From Epiperipatus broadwayi (Eukaryota; Onychophora; Udeonychophora; Euonychophora; Peripatidae), in assembly GCA_028023455.1 (NCBI GenBank), contig JAQFVV010006427.1, forward strand, positions 62,001 through 126,000: a DNA stretch of 64,000 nucleotides. Direction: 5' to 3'. A model generated the notes under the pieces. That model was given only the letters and a program-made list of their open reading frames with translations, did no database searches and was not told where the DNA came from. Made by a program: the position numbers and the translations under genes. This document shows, piece by piece, positions 1-12,730 of the stretch (positions within the stretch are counted from its first letter, which is position 1; each line of letters opens with the position of its first letter).

Positions 1-348
1 TTATTTAAATTAATTTGTTAAAAGTAATTTACTTAATTAGTTTCAATTAAAGATGTAAGAGCACTATAAATGTAGTATTTAAGTAACAAAAATAAGGATA
101 GTATTCTTATGCCATTAAGGTGATATCCAGTGGGAGATTAGCTTAATGTATTCACTCTGCCACTTGTAAACTCACTTCATAGTCTCATGATTTGATTAGA
201 TATTCATTTATTTCATTCTATAAACCAGAACTATATTATTATTTATTAATTAAGTTAATTTAATCATTGATATTCTTAAAAAATATAGTTATTTATCTGA
301 GATAGATCAAGTGATTATAATCATATATATCCTGGAGGTGAGGGTACA
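1..348 (+). repeat. 3' part of the left (5') LTR of element E1, cut by the window start
   Basis: This stretch is repeated in direct orientation at about 9253-9598 with roughly 95% identity by eye. Both copies end in the same way (GGAGGTGAG then GTACA). The left copy is followed 16 bases later by a tRNA-Lys-type primer-binding site, so this is the end of a 5' LTR and the right copy the end of the 3' LTR. The full LTR length cannot be measured because the left copy runs off the window. Confidence 0.85.
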
Positions 349-364
349 ATGATAAGGATGAATT

Positions 365-382
365 TGGTGCCCAATGTGGGGC
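365..382 (+). promoter_or_regulatory. primer-binding site (tRNA-Lys type) of E1
   Basis: TGGTGCCCAATGTGGGGC differs at two C-to-T positions from the classical Lys1,2 primer-binding site TGGCGCCCAACGTGGGGC. It lies 16 bases after the LTR end, where minus-strand cDNA synthesis would be primed. Both changes are of the kind expected from deamination of methylated CpG. Confidence 0.85.
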
Positions 383-1311
383 ATTGATAGGTGTTTGTAG
401 GGCAGTTAAATTTATAAAATACAATGGTAGTTAAGTTATGAATTGATACCGTAACTTTGAAACTTTGAGGTAGTAGGAGATAGTAAAGTCTTCAGTGTGA
501 TTACATGGATATGTGATAGAGGTATGATAGACACCACTTCAGTCAAAGGATGAATTGACACCCAGCCATGAAGGCTTTGATTTATATTGTATAGGTCTTA
601 GATGTATGTGTAAGCCTGTATTAGATGTTGATAGATTTTGTTAGATTTTATTGACTTCGTTTGGAGTCATTAATTTTTGTTATTACCCATGCATGTTGGC
701 ATCGATAGATGTTAGGAAGGTATAGTAATAGTTGTAGATTTGTTAATAAAAAATAGTGTATAAATTAAAATGTAATTTTAGAATTATTAGTAATCATATC
801 TTGTTAGGTATAAATAGTTTAGTTATGTTAATAGCAGTGACAATTATTTTAAAAGTTGATTATGAAATTGAAGTAGATGTTTTATTATTAAAACTATTAT
901 ATATGGTATTTGTAATCTGTGTATTTAAAATGAAATGTTATCTGTTGCTTGTAAATTCATAAGAAAATAAATATATAAGATATGTAAATGTGGCTAATAG
1001 TTGTTTTATGATATGACCATATTAATTATTAAAGTGTTTAAAATGAATATTAAATCTATTCTACTATGTGGAAATTTATCTGTGAATTGTGTGTGTGGAG
1101 ATTGAGGACATAACACATATAATTTTGTTGTATATAATTGTTATAATTTAGGTAGTAGTAGGTGGTGTAAGGTTTAGATAGTGATATTTTGTAATTTATT
1201 GTGGATGTGAATTGGATGGAGATGGAAAGGCTGGTAGGAAAATATTTTATGAAATATATTTAGAATAATACTGTACGCTGTTTAAAATTGAATTTTGGAA
1301 ATATTACAAAA
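383..1311. other. E1 leader, no gene seen
   Basis: This is the untranslated leader between primer site and gag-like frame. A 68-codon frame at 756-962 begins at a non-ATG codon, is hydrophobic and looks like chance in AT-rich DNA. Confidence 0.6.
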
Positions 1312-3220
1312 ATGAGTAATTGGGATAAAAAGCTAGAGACTGGGATGTCTGGTTTTATTATTGATGATAATATTTGTGAGGAAGAAGGAGGAAAAAATTA
1401 GTAAATCTGGAGACAGGTATAGAGAGTACTCATATAATGGATAGTGAGATCAAGGGAAAAGAGGAAGAGATAGTGGAGATAAAAATAATAGAGAAAGAGT
1501 TAATTAAAACTGAGAAAAGAATAGAGAATCTTTTGATATGGGATTTAATAAATTTTATGAAAGAGGAGAGTCATAAAAATAGTATTAGATTTGAGTCTCT
1601 AAGAGAAGATATGTGATCTCTTAAAGAAAATAATATGAAGTCAGATCTTAAATTAGAATCTCTTAGTGAGAGGGTTCAAGAAGGTTTAAATAAGAACCAA
1701 GAAGAGAATAAATTTTGTATAACTAATTTAAATCAAAAACTTGAGGATAATGCTAGAATAGTGGAAGAATTTAAAGAAGAAGTAAAAAATAAATTTGATA
1801 ATTTTGATGTGAAATTCCATAGAAATGAGGAGGCCATTGAAGCTTTGAAGATGGAAGTTATATGAATTGTTAGCAAGGAAATTTTGTGAATTCTCGGAAG
1901 ATACTGTCAAAAGTTTAAAGGTTCAGATAGATGAATTTGTTAACCAATGTAAGATTAATAATGATGATTTAGTTGTAAAAATAGATAACTATCAATTGAA
2001 TGTTAATAATGAAATGTGTGAGGTAAAAGGTTATATTGATCATATTAGTGAAGAAGTTAATAATAGTAAAGATGAAGTAGTTCAAACTAAAGTTAATATA
2101 AAAGAGGAAGTTAAAAAAAGAAGTAAATAACAAAATAAAGGAGTTAGGAATACCAAGATGTGATGAAAATATAAAGAATAAGATAGTATCTTTTGAAATA
2201 GATCTTGAGTCTGTTGAGAAAGAATCTGTTAATTTAATTAGTAGAGAGGTAGTAGAAAACAGACAAATTGTTGAAAAAACAGGTAGAGGAAATTCACAAA
2301 TCATTGAAGTAGATAGTGAAGATATTAACTTGTGTAATAGTGTGTCAGGAAAAATTGAAGATTTTGTTAGATTAATTGATGAAGATGTACATGATAAAGT
2401 ATTAATGGGTGAGTCAGAACATGGTGAATTAAGAGAAGACACATGTTATGATGAGTTCAATAATAGAGACATTCAGTTATTTATAGATGAAATTATTCTA
2501 GATAATGAACCGATTCAAGGAGAGTCAAAAGAAGTAAAAGAAATAATTGAAGTAGGTAGTAAAGAATTTGAATTGTTTGATGAAGAAATTGAAAAATGTA
2601 TAGAGTCCATTGTAATGATGAAGGGAGGTGTGAAGGAAAATAGAAAATATGTTAGAATAAGGGATAAAATAAATAAGTTTTATAAAAGAATATGGGAAGA
2701 ACCAAAAGAATATTATATATTGATGAATAATCTGATAGGAGTGAATAAATCTTGTGAAAGATTATTTTGTGAAAAAATTAGGAATAAATTTAAAAATTAT
2801 AATGGATCTTGTGGTAAGGATAGCAAAAGTTATAAATCTTTAGGTATAAAGTTAATGTTTTTAGATAAATGGTATCTAAAGTTGTTAGATAATGAATTAC
2901 CAAAGATTATGGATAATACTAGTAACAAATTCAACAATAAAACACAAAATATAATTTGGAAATCTAGTATTGATGATGAACATGTTTATTTAAAATGTAG
3001 TACTTATGAAGAAGTTTTAGGTGCAAGAGTTAAAGGTATAATGTCTAGTGTAAATATTATAAAAGGGAAAGTTAATCAAAATAGAGATTTAAGTAAAGCC
3101 AAGGTGAAACTTAAGTGTCTGAAACAAAAGAATATTAAGATAGATTTTCTTAGGAGAAATTTTGATAAACAGAAGAATACAGGAAAAGCTAAAGTAAGAC
3201 TTAAAGAAGTCAAAGGATAA
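1312..3220 (+). pseudogene. decayed gag-like coiled-coil protein of E1
   Basis: A single ancestral frame seems to run from the ATG at 1312 to the stop at 3220, broken by several lesions. There is an early stop at 1399, a TGA at 1614, a shift near 1863 and a shift at an A-run near 2112. The pieces at 1437-1865, 1867-2115 and 2116-3220 lie in three successive frames. The N-terminal two thirds are Glu/Lys/Asn-rich with heptad-like spacing, as in a coiled coil. The last 200 residues are basic with several Trp/Tyr (for example EEPKEYYILMNNLIG) and end Lys/Arg-rich. I see no zinc knuckle, protease, RT or integrase. Position directly after leader and primer site argues for gag, but the retrotransposon gag domain is not obvious, so the family is inferred from context. 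Confidence 0.6.
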
Positions 3221-3681
3221 TTAAGGACTTATTTTGGAAATAAAAATTATGAAAGACTAAGGTAAATAATTTTATTTGAATAAGACAAACCAATATAAAT
3301 GTTATAAACTTATTTTAAAAAAATGAGGATGAGACTTAAAATGTTATAACCTGATTTAGAAAATAAAAATGAGATTTGAAATGTTATAGTTTTCTTTTAA
3401 AAATAAGGATAAGACTGTAGAAGAATATGTAGTATTTTATGTCAAGGGTATGGAATACAATAAGTTTGATTTTGTATTTTCTGATATGTAGATAGTAATG
3501 TTATTTAAAAGTGCTTTCTGGTTGAGAATTTATGTGACATTCTAATATCTTGTGAAATTTTAGGTTAAAGTGATTGGTTGTGACATACAATAACATAGGA
3601 TAAATTTAACTATAAAGGCAATAGGAATTATAAGTATACATTAAATATGTTGAAGATAAATGGTTAATTTAAAATTTTATT

Positions 3682-3697
3682 AGAAGGGAGGGAATAT
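3682..3697 (+). promoter_or_regulatory. candidate polypurine tract and start of the E1 3' LTR
   Basis: AGAAGGGAGGGAA is followed by TATGTACCC. If this is the polypurine tract, the 3' LTR starts near 3697 and would be 5.9 kb long (4.7 kb without the foldback insertion). A second purine run at 4062-4076, followed by TGTA, is an alternative. The matching left LTR is outside the window, so neither can be confirmed here. Confidence 0.35.
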
Positions 3698-5973
3698 GTA
3701 CCCTTTTGTTTAGGTTAGAATAGATTGTTTGTAATAATTTACTGAAAATTTTTAAATTTTGAAGATGGGTAGAAGATGATGCATGTTGTGTGTTAATAAT
3801 CTTTGAATAATTGAGTTAAGGCAAGTAAAATAATTGATGTATAATATTAGGTTGGTATTTGTAAGAAAACAGTTAACTAAAAATCATTATAAGATTGCAT
3901 GGTTGGGAGAATTGGCCATAATAAATACTGCTTTAATAAGTCTTATAAATAATAATTAGGGTAAATTTTAAAAGTAATGCTTTAAAGTTAAACGAATAAA
4001 TTTAGTAATAATAATTGTATTTAATGGCTATATTTTTAAAATCATTTGATTAAAAAATAATAAGGTGGGAGAAAAGTGTATTTTTTTTTGGTTTTATAAT
4101 ATTAAAATATTTATTTTAAAATTGTGCTATAATAGTGGTTATGTAACATTTTATAAATTAAATTATTATTTTAATTCTATTTAAATTATTATTAGTGCCT
4201 TATTTAGTTTTGTAAATCATGTGACGCACACCTGTGTTTGAAAATAGAATAATATTATCTGTTATAAATGTTAAATTGGATTTTAAAAGTGAATATAATA
4301 AATAAAATCAGATTTATGTTTTTTGTTGAAAATAAATACATTAAGTTCAAAATAAAGGTAGAAATGGTAATAAATATTGAAATGTGATTTTTAAAATTAT
4401 TTTAGAGTCTTTAGTAAGTGTAAATAAAATGTGAAAATTAAGTAAGAATTAAATAATATAATAAAATAAATATTTAGTAAATTATTATTAACTTTAACTT
4501 TAAACCAATGTTCGTGGTCCCGGATAATTTGAGGTCAGGGTTGTTTAATGGACCTATCAAAATTGGAATCAGCTGGAGTATTTAAGAGCTGTTTTAATTT
4601 TGGCAGACGATTATTGAGCTGTTATCTCATTCTACCGACATACTATTGTAACATCGTTAGTATTTCAACAATTTCGGTAAAGTATTTAGTAGTGTAATAA
4701 TCCATTTTATTTAGCTTCAATTTTTATAAAAATACAGCAGTTGGTTATTACAAGATCATGATATGGAAAAAGAGGGCTAAAAATTAAATAATTCCTTACT
4801 TAGCTGATTTCTTTTCATTTAATTTGTCATCAATTTAAACATGAAGAAGTCATCACTAACTTAAAAAAAAAAATTAATGAAAGTATTCAAATATTATCGT
4901 ATAAAGTATATAATTTTGCCTGTGTTGATAAGTCATATTGATTTATGACTAAATTTCATAAAAAGAGCATCACGGAGAAAATATATATAAAAAAAATTTT
5001 TTTTGACTAAAAGCTATAAAGTGAAATAATTTAATATAATTTTATGAAGAAAATTTATTTAAAACACGATGGAAAAATACTGTTAAAAAAAAACTTTTAA
5101 ATTTGACCAAGCAATTATTTTAGAGTGTGGAGATATTTCTTTCTGAAGAAATATTGGAAATATTTTAAAATTGAATTTTTCCTAGAAAATATAAGATTAT
5201 TTGCAAGTATGTGACTTATATCATATTTAAAAAATATTACAAGTCAGTCATTAAGGTATTCTGTACATATAAAAGTTTATTTAAATTATTTGGGAAAATA
5301 ATTTAAGTTATTTGAAAATACTGGGAGAAGGTTGTATCAGAAGATATTAAACCTCAGTAAATATGGAAAGTTACAAGAATTTGGAAAATTATCTTGATGA
5401 AGAGTATTTAAAATTAGATATTTACCTAACAATACATGTTTAAATATTTAAAGTTTTGGAGATAAGAAAAATATGAATTATATTAGTGTAAGTATTATAG
5501 AATAAAAGTAAACATACCATATTTAACTTGAACTGTCAGTTTAGATTATATATTACAACGTTAAGAACCAGAGTATGCGTGATTATTTATGTCAAAAGTG
5601 TGTTGTTAATGTTTTTTAACAGGAGAAAAGATACTTCCTGTAATGAACTTATTATCAAGAAAAGAACATTTCATTGTAAGAAATTCTAATAAAGTTATTG
5701 TAAATATGGTTTTAAAATTATTTTTTTACTAACAAAATTATAGTAATATTTATTCATTTTATAAATATAGGTGTAGGAACATATGACATTAGATTATTTA
5801 CTAACTTAGTAATTAAATTTTTATTGTAAAGAAAAAATCTTTAATAATAATTTTTTTTAAAAAAAAAAACTTAATATATTTTAAAGTGTGATAATGTGGA
5901 ATAAACGATAATAAAATATTTATTTAGATTGTAATCCAGAAGACATCACTAAGTAATTGCCAACAGAAATTAC
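3698..5973. other. E1 non-coding DNA (LTR or 3' region), no gene seen
   Basis: No sustained reading frame is visible. A less AT-rich patch at 4500-4690 carries a TATTTAA box at 4579-4585 and could be the LTR promoter region. A short perfect dyad (ATATTTCTT / AAGAAATAT) lies at about 5137-5158. Confidence 0.4.
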
Positions 5974-7196
5974 TTATGGTAATAATAAGCATTTATTTTA
6001 TAACGTCTTGCGTGCAATTATAATTACGATAGAATGACAGCCTGTTAAGCTAATTGTGCAGATGCTGTGAGAATGTTATTAATAAATGAATACCTTCGAA
6101 CAACCACATGATATAGTGTTTGTGTAAGAGTAAAAAGGAATCCTCTTACCCTTATGACTCAAATGTTTATATATGAGCAAATCTGAAGTAGTTGTAACGA
6201 AGGCGTGACTACACAATAGTCACTTTAAATTACTATATATAATGTCTGTATGAATGACACAAATGAAATTTTCTAGAATTTACTAAATGCCACTCTAAAT
6301 GAAACTAAATCATATATATGAATAAGCATTTATTTTATAACGTCTTGCGTGCGATTATAATTACGATAGAATGACAGCCTGTTAAGCTAATTGCGCAGAC
6401 GCTGTGAGAATGTTATTAATAAATGAATACCTTCGAACAACCACATGATATAGTGTTTGTGTAAGAGTAAAAAGGAATCCTCTTACCCTTATGACTCAAA
6501 TGTTTATATATGAGCAAATCTGAAGTAGTTGTAACGAAGGTGTGACTGCATAATAGTCACTTTAAATTACTATATATAATGTCTGTATGAATGATGCCAA
6601 TGAAATTTTCTAGAATTTACTAAACGCCACTCTAAACGAAACTAAATCATATACATGAATAAGCATTTATTTTATAACGTCTTGCGTGCGATTATAATTA
6701 CGATAGAATGACAGCCTGTTAAGCTAATTGCACAGACGCTGTGAGAATGTTATTAATAAATGAATACCTTCGAACAACCACATGATATAGTGTTTGTGTA
6801 AGAGTAAAAAGGAATCCTCTTACCCTTACGATTCAAATGTTTATATATGAGCAAATCTGAAGTAGTTGTAACGAAGAATGCTTATTCATGTATATGATTT
6901 AGTTTCGTTTAGAGTGGCGTTTAGTAAATTCTAGAAAATTTCATTGGTGTCATTCATACAGACATTATATATAGTAATTTAAAGTGACTATTATGTAGTC
7001 ACGCCTTCGTTACAACTACTTCAGATTTGCACATATATAAACATTTGAGTCGTAAGGGTAAGAGGATTCCTTTTTACTCTTACACAAACACTATATCATG
7101 TGGTTGTTCGAAGGTATTCATTTATTAATAACATTCTCACAGCGTCTGCGCAATTAGCTTAACAGGCTGTCATTCTATCATAATTATGGTAATAAT
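5974..7196. mobile_element. foldback array of 337-nt units flanked by a 13-bp target duplication
   Basis: Three direct copies start at about 5987, 6324 and 6661 (period 337). The third breaks off at 6876 and switches abruptly to an inverted copy running to 7183. TTATGGTAATAAT at 5974-5986 recurs at 7184-7196 as the target duplication. Each unit keeps internal stems such as GTGACTA/TAGTCAC and GTAAGAG/CTCTTAC. There is no coding frame. Direct-plus-inverted multimers with a duplication of this size are the layout of the hammerhead element at 19.0 kb, but I find no hammerhead core here. It sits within E1 and is younger than it. Confidence 0.85.
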
Positions 7197-9252
7197 GTAA
7201 ATTATTAATAGTTTTAAAATGTGTTTGTTATTTTGTGCGGATGGATGTGTATATAAAACACGAGACCTACACATAATTTATCATTTGTTTAGTTATTTAA
7301 GAATATGCAAAATTTTACTGATATTGTAAAGATATTTAAACATAAAAGAGATATAAGTATATGATTCTATTAAAACTGAATTAGATGTTTTGTTGAATAA
7401 TTTAAAGTGTTAAAAATATGACACTGATTCTGATTATTTATGCTTAAGTTTGAGAACTATTAAAGAATGAAATAATCTTGTCTTATTAGTTAGTTAGACT
7501 GTTATTCTAAAAATGAATTTATTTGTTATTATAGAAATGAGAAGATGAATTTAGCAATGTAAATTAGTGAATTTTAAATGCTAATATCTTAGTATTAGGT
7601 TATATAAGACCAGGATAATATTGTATGTAGGGTTTATTTATATGGAAAGAAGAATATACTATATTGATGTTTATACAAGTATAGCTAACATAGCCCTATA
7701 TCTTGTGTATATTCATGGCAGTGTTTGTTTTCTATGTGTTAAAGCTTAATGTGCCATAGTGCTGAATGAATAGCCTGGACATTATACTTGGTAGAAGAGG
7801 TTATTAAACAAATAAGTTATACCTCAGTTCATGTACACTGTGCCCATGATGGTTAGTTGATAAAGGTGTTAAGTTGAAGTTATAGTTTACCCCATATGCC
7901 TACTAGTTTATGTGTTATTGAAATTTATTGAATTACATTGTAAAAGATGGTTGTTTTAAAATTGGAAATAATAAATAAGTTTGGAAATAAAGAATTGTTA
8001 AATTGGATAAGATAAGTTATGTTGCTTAGATTATAATAAGTGTAAAAAAAAATTATAATATAATTTCATCAGTGAAAGAATCATAAAACTTTTATAGTTA
8101 AAAATAATATTTATTTATTTTTTTTATAAAATAAATAGTTGATAATTTAAAAGAATTTATAATGATATTACTTAATTATTAAGAATTTTTTTAAAAAGAC
8201 ATACTTATAATGCATATTTTTATTTATGATTAAAGGTAATAGACTGAATCGTGTTGAATGAATAAAAGTAGTCATAAGTTTTACAAAAATAATTTTATAA
8301 CAACACACTAATACATACATGATATTTAAAGTTTAAAGTAATAATTATTAAGTAGCTTAGTTTGATGGTATGGTATGAATTAAGGTTGTTCACATGAATA
8401 TTAATGAAGAATGACTATACAGAATAATAAATTATTTTTTTAAAAACTAAATAACAAGGATAAGTTCATAGTAAAAGTATTACTTATATGTTTTTTTTTT
8501 TAAAACTTATAAATTAATAATATCGAATAACTGTAATAAAAAAGTTATATAATGATATTTTAAAAAATAAGAAATATTTTATTTAAGAAATGTTCTGTAT
8601 CTTATATTTTAAGTCATTTGATTTGTCTTGAAAAAGTACCTGAATATGAATAAATAGAATTTTATCAAAATGTAAATAATGTAAATAATTTTATTGTTAA
8701 GTTTGTTAATAAAATTGTTCAATGTGTTTTATAAGTCTTGGTGTTGACTCAATTTCTTCACATTACAATTACATAATCACAGATAATTATAATTAAGACA
8801 TAATATTTGCATATCATAAATAAAATTTTTATTTAAGAGTTATACTATTTTATTGATATATTTTATTTAAGAAATTTTACTTATTGTATTACTATGATGG
8901 TCATGGAATAATTACCAAAGATTTACATTAAATTATCTTAGTAATGATTGCCACATATTCTCAGATTGTAATATCATATTAAATATATTATTTAAGATGC
9001 CATATGGATAATAGAAAATTACATTACATTTGATTATGTGATATCTAAGAACAACATTATAAGTAAAAAAGATAGGAGAGTGAATTATAGATTAAAGATT
9101 AGTATTACTATTTGTTATTATTAATATTATTAAATTGTAGTTAGGAATGATATTAAATCCCTTATCATACTTGATTACAAAAATTATAATTAATTTTTTC
9201 ATTATTTTAAGAGAACCTGAGATAATTTCAGTTAAATTAGTTTTGAGAAAGA
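7197..9252. other. E1 non-coding DNA continued, no gene seen
   Basis: AT-rich DNA without reading frames or internal repeats that I can support. By position it is either the body of a very long 3' LTR or the 3' non-coding part of E1. Confidence 0.4.
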
Positions 9253-9598
9253 TATTTAAACTAATTTGTTTAAAGTAATTTACTTAATTAGTTTCGATTA
9301 AAGACGTAAGAGTACTATAAATGTAGTATTTAAGTAATAGGAATAAAATAGTATTCTTATGCTATTAAGGTGATATCCAGTGGGAGATTAGCTTAATGTA
9401 TTCACTCTGCCACTTGTAAACTCACTTCATAGTCTCATGATTTGATTAGATATTTATTTATTTCATTCTATAAACCAGAACTATATTATTATTTATTAAT
9501 TAAGTTAATTTAATCATTGATATTCTTAAAAAATATAGTTATTTATCTGAACTAGATCAAGTGATTATAATTATATATTTCCTGGAGGTGAGAGTACA
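9253..9598 (+). repeat. 3' end of the right (3') LTR of E1
   Basis: Near-identical to window bases 1-348, ending GAGAGTACA at 9598. It is followed directly by an (AT)n microsatellite (9599-9620), which hides any target duplication. Confidence 0.85.
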
Positions 9599-9802
9599 AT
9601 ATATATATATATATATATATAGTCAAATGAACCAAATAGTTACTTACTATAAATACGTTAGCATACCTTTACTTTATTAGAATCCTTAATCAATGCAGAA
9701 TAATCATTTTGTATTGACTAAACAATCTAGTAAATAAAATGTGCTGAATCAGTTGTCAAGATGTGAATCGAGTATGTTTGAAAATAATGTTGTATTTATG
9801 GA

Positions 9803-10320
9803 GTGGAGAAATTAAATGTTGAGATCCAACACAAACAGTGTGCTGCTGTCTCTTTTAACAAGTTAAAGGAAATAAATACTGCATTTAAATTAGCTATATA
9901 TAAAGCCATTGTTTTAGCTAATTCATTATATGGATGTGAAATTTGGAGATCCTATCAATATAATATGATGTCTAGAAAAGTTTCATTTAATGATACTCCA
10001 TAAAATTTTAAAAATACAATGGCAAGATCATGAAACCATTCACTACGGTTTTTTTTTTACCTTGCAGAATGAAATACTATTGAGTCCACTCTTGTAAAAT
10101 AACATCTTCATTGTATTGAACATATAAAATAAATGAACAATGGAAAACATCCTAAAAGAATGTTTTATGGTGAGTTTGAACATAGGTTTTATAGGAGAGG
10201 TAGATCCCATCTACATTATAAAAATTATCTCAAAAACATTATAAATAAGTGCAATGTCAATTGTTTCCACTGAAAAGATATGGCAAAGAATAGAATATCT
10301 TGAAAAGCTATAATGAGACA
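9803..10320 (+). pseudogene. decayed LINE (RTE-like) reverse-transcriptase C-terminal region
   Basis: The frame at 9803-10003 contains LKLAIYKAIVLANSLYGCEI, which matches the conserved LK..VY.A.V...LLYGCE.W segment near the end of RTE-type non-LTR polyproteins. Downstream, in shifting frames, further pieces of the same tail can be read: LKIQWQDHET (WQD box), NTIESTLVK, then HPKRMFYGEFEHRF and a basic Arg/His/Tyr-Lys stretch near 10190-10230, in family order. Stops and frameshifts are frequent, so this is dead and 5'-truncated. Endonuclease and catalytic RT motifs are absent here. Confidence 0.75.
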
Positions 10321-10680
10321 CAAGTGTTGAAATATTTCAGAAAAAAAGTTTTTTTACTGAGAAAACTAAAAGTCAATGCCATAAAATAATAAGCAGCAAA
10401 TTGGTTCAGCATGTTATACATGCAGGTATATTTATGGTTCATAGATTGAATAGAATAGTCACTGCAAAATTCATTTTTCAAGTACTTTTTCTCTCTCTGT
10501 TTTTTTTTTAAATTTGGAATGACCTTACTCTTTTTTGAATGACTATTTATTGTTATTAGATATGGCAACAAAAATATATAAACTAAATAAAGGAAATATA
10601 CAAATAGCATAAAATACAATTACTTGTCTACACTATTGTTTTTTTTTTTAATTTTTCAAACAGAAAATACAGTCAAATAA

Positions 10681-11043
10681 TGTCCTTCAAAAATCAAACA
10701 TTAAAAAACATTTCCATATCTAATAAAGTAAAATATTTTTATTGGTTAAAAACCTTTTTATAGAAAGATTAATGAATCAATTGCTGATCTACTATAATAA
10801 ATATCTTAAGTCATTTTTTCCCCAAAAAATCTTTTAACTATTTTTTAAATAAAATTTACTAAAAAAAAACTTTAAATAATTTTAAAAAAAATTATTTTGG
10901 AAGAAAATAACAAAGATTTTTATTACAATAGATCAGCAGTTGATTGGTTATTAAACTCTCTATTCAAAAGGCTATTAGTCAATAAGAATGTTTTATTTCA
11001 TCAGATGTGGTAATGGTTATTATTGCTTAATTTATGAAGGACA
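10681..11043. mobile_element. foldback/MITE-like inverted repeat
   Basis: The ends are inverted copies (TGTCCTTCA at 10681, TGAAGGACA ending at 11043). Similarity extends over arms of about 125 bases, including the shared GCTGATCTA core near 10794 and its complement near 10930, at roughly 70% identity. The centre is A/T-rich and there is no coding frame. No clear target duplication was found. Confidence 0.6.
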
Positions 11044-11984
11044 TCTCATGGCTATATTTTTTGTTGAACACCAGCTCACTGTTTGAAATATTTAAAAAAA
11101 TAGTTATATTTATGTGTGTGTGTATAATATAATCGATACACTGCTAAGTCCAATTATATATATAATTTGCAATCTTGGATAATGAACCAAATAATATTAA
11201 TAAATATGTCAGCATTCTTTACTTAATAGATTGTTCAGTCGCTACTAAATGATCATTTGCATAGTTGTTCCTTAAGTACATGAGAATTAATAAATCTATT
11301 AAATCTTTTTATAAACAAGTAAGAAGCCCATTACAACCTAAGTGTAACAGAACCTCATTTATATAGAGTGTAGTGCTAAATTTTATATAGCAATCCATTT
11401 CTTACTCATTTTTATGCTCATTTCAAGGAAGAATTTTAAATTAAATATTTGTAATATAATTGATTCAGCATTTTTTCCTAACATTATATATAATTTCTAA
11501 TCTTAGTTTTTAATAAATATTTCAGCACTCTTTTACTTGCTAAAATGTTCAGTCAATGGAAAATAGATTCTGACATAAAAGTTAGAACAAGGCCATATAT
11601 AAATGAGACTGTGTTTATATCTGGATTGTAATAGGTTTTATCCTTGCTTGAAAAACTTATTAGATTTATTAATCCTTACATTCATCTGGGACAATAGTAA
11701 CAAATGGTCATTTTGCATTAAGTAAATAATCTATTAAGTAGAGTGTTGCTGAAATGTTTTTAATAGCATTTGGTTCATTAATCAATACTCTGGAATAAAC
11801 TCTACTATAATCAATTATAAAATATGCCATCCTGAATAGAATTTAATAGTTAAAATTTAAACAAAACAATCTCATTAAAAACACACAATATTAACATTCC
11901 TATGTGAATGGCCAACTTTCCATAATTTATAATTTAATTATGAAATGTCAACATCTGCAGCACAAAAATGATGTTTTTTTTTTT

Positions 11985-12730
11985 TTTGCAACTTAAACCT
12001 AGTTGAGTGCACTTTTGGTGAGGTCGACCAGAATCATAGTTCTTGTAGATTGATTAAGTCTGCTATTCTATTTCAAAAGTGAGAATATTATGTAGGTACT
12101 TCATTTAAATTAGAAATGGTTGGCTATGTACCATACCTCCTTAACTTTTCTTTTTTATCATCCCACTTAATGTGTATAAGATTAATGCTCTGTGATTCAA
12201 ATAAATATCCAAATCACTGTTTATGCTCCCAGAAGACAGATTTATATTCATTATTATTTTTAGCATGTTGGTATAAGTATTAGTGCTATGCTAGCCTTGT
12301 TGTTATATTAGCTCTCAATTCCCCATAATATATAACAGTACAAATTGGGTTGCTGCATGGGATTTTATATACTATACCAGTATGCTAAAAATAATTCTGA
12401 ATATAGATCTGTATTCTGGGACCACAGAACAGCATTTTAGACAAGTATTTGAGTCAGAAACCATTTTTATCTTGTAGGCATGAAGTGGAATGACAATAAA
12501 AGATATGTTAAGAAGGCATGATACATAGCCAACCATGAAAACATAATTAATAAGAAAGCAAACAGCTTACAGTTATCCAGCAAATGGAGTATGTAAATTT
12601 CTAATTTGAATAAAGTGCCTACATAACTATTTCTCTGTTTAAATAGAGCAGCAGATTTAATCAATCTATAAAAGCTATGATTTGGTTTTACCTCACCAAA
12701 AGTAACTTTGCTGTGTCTAAGTTGCAAAAG
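11985..12730. mobile_element. large palindromic (foldback) element
   Basis: Left arm 11985-12277 and right arm 12374-12730 are inverted copies around a spacer of about 96 bases. The innermost 49 bases of each arm (12229-12277 and 12374-12422) are nearly identical, the outer parts about 75%. Both arms hold the same degenerate peptide, visible on the minus strand at 12467-12727 as RLIKSAALF and YVGTLFKLEI, and on the plus strand at about 12047-12117. I do not recognise the peptide. The arms could derive from a duplicated small coding unit or simply be a foldback transposon. Confidence 0.65.

Noticed and set aside
756-962. 68-codon frame in the E1 leader
   Set aside because: Non-ATG start, hydrophobic Leu/Ile/Val bias, not retained as a recognisable domain.
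5987-7183. CRISPR-like or satellite array
   Set aside because: Units are 337 bases, adjoining without spacers, end in an inverted copy and are flanked by a target duplication; this is a mobile element in a eukaryotic genome.
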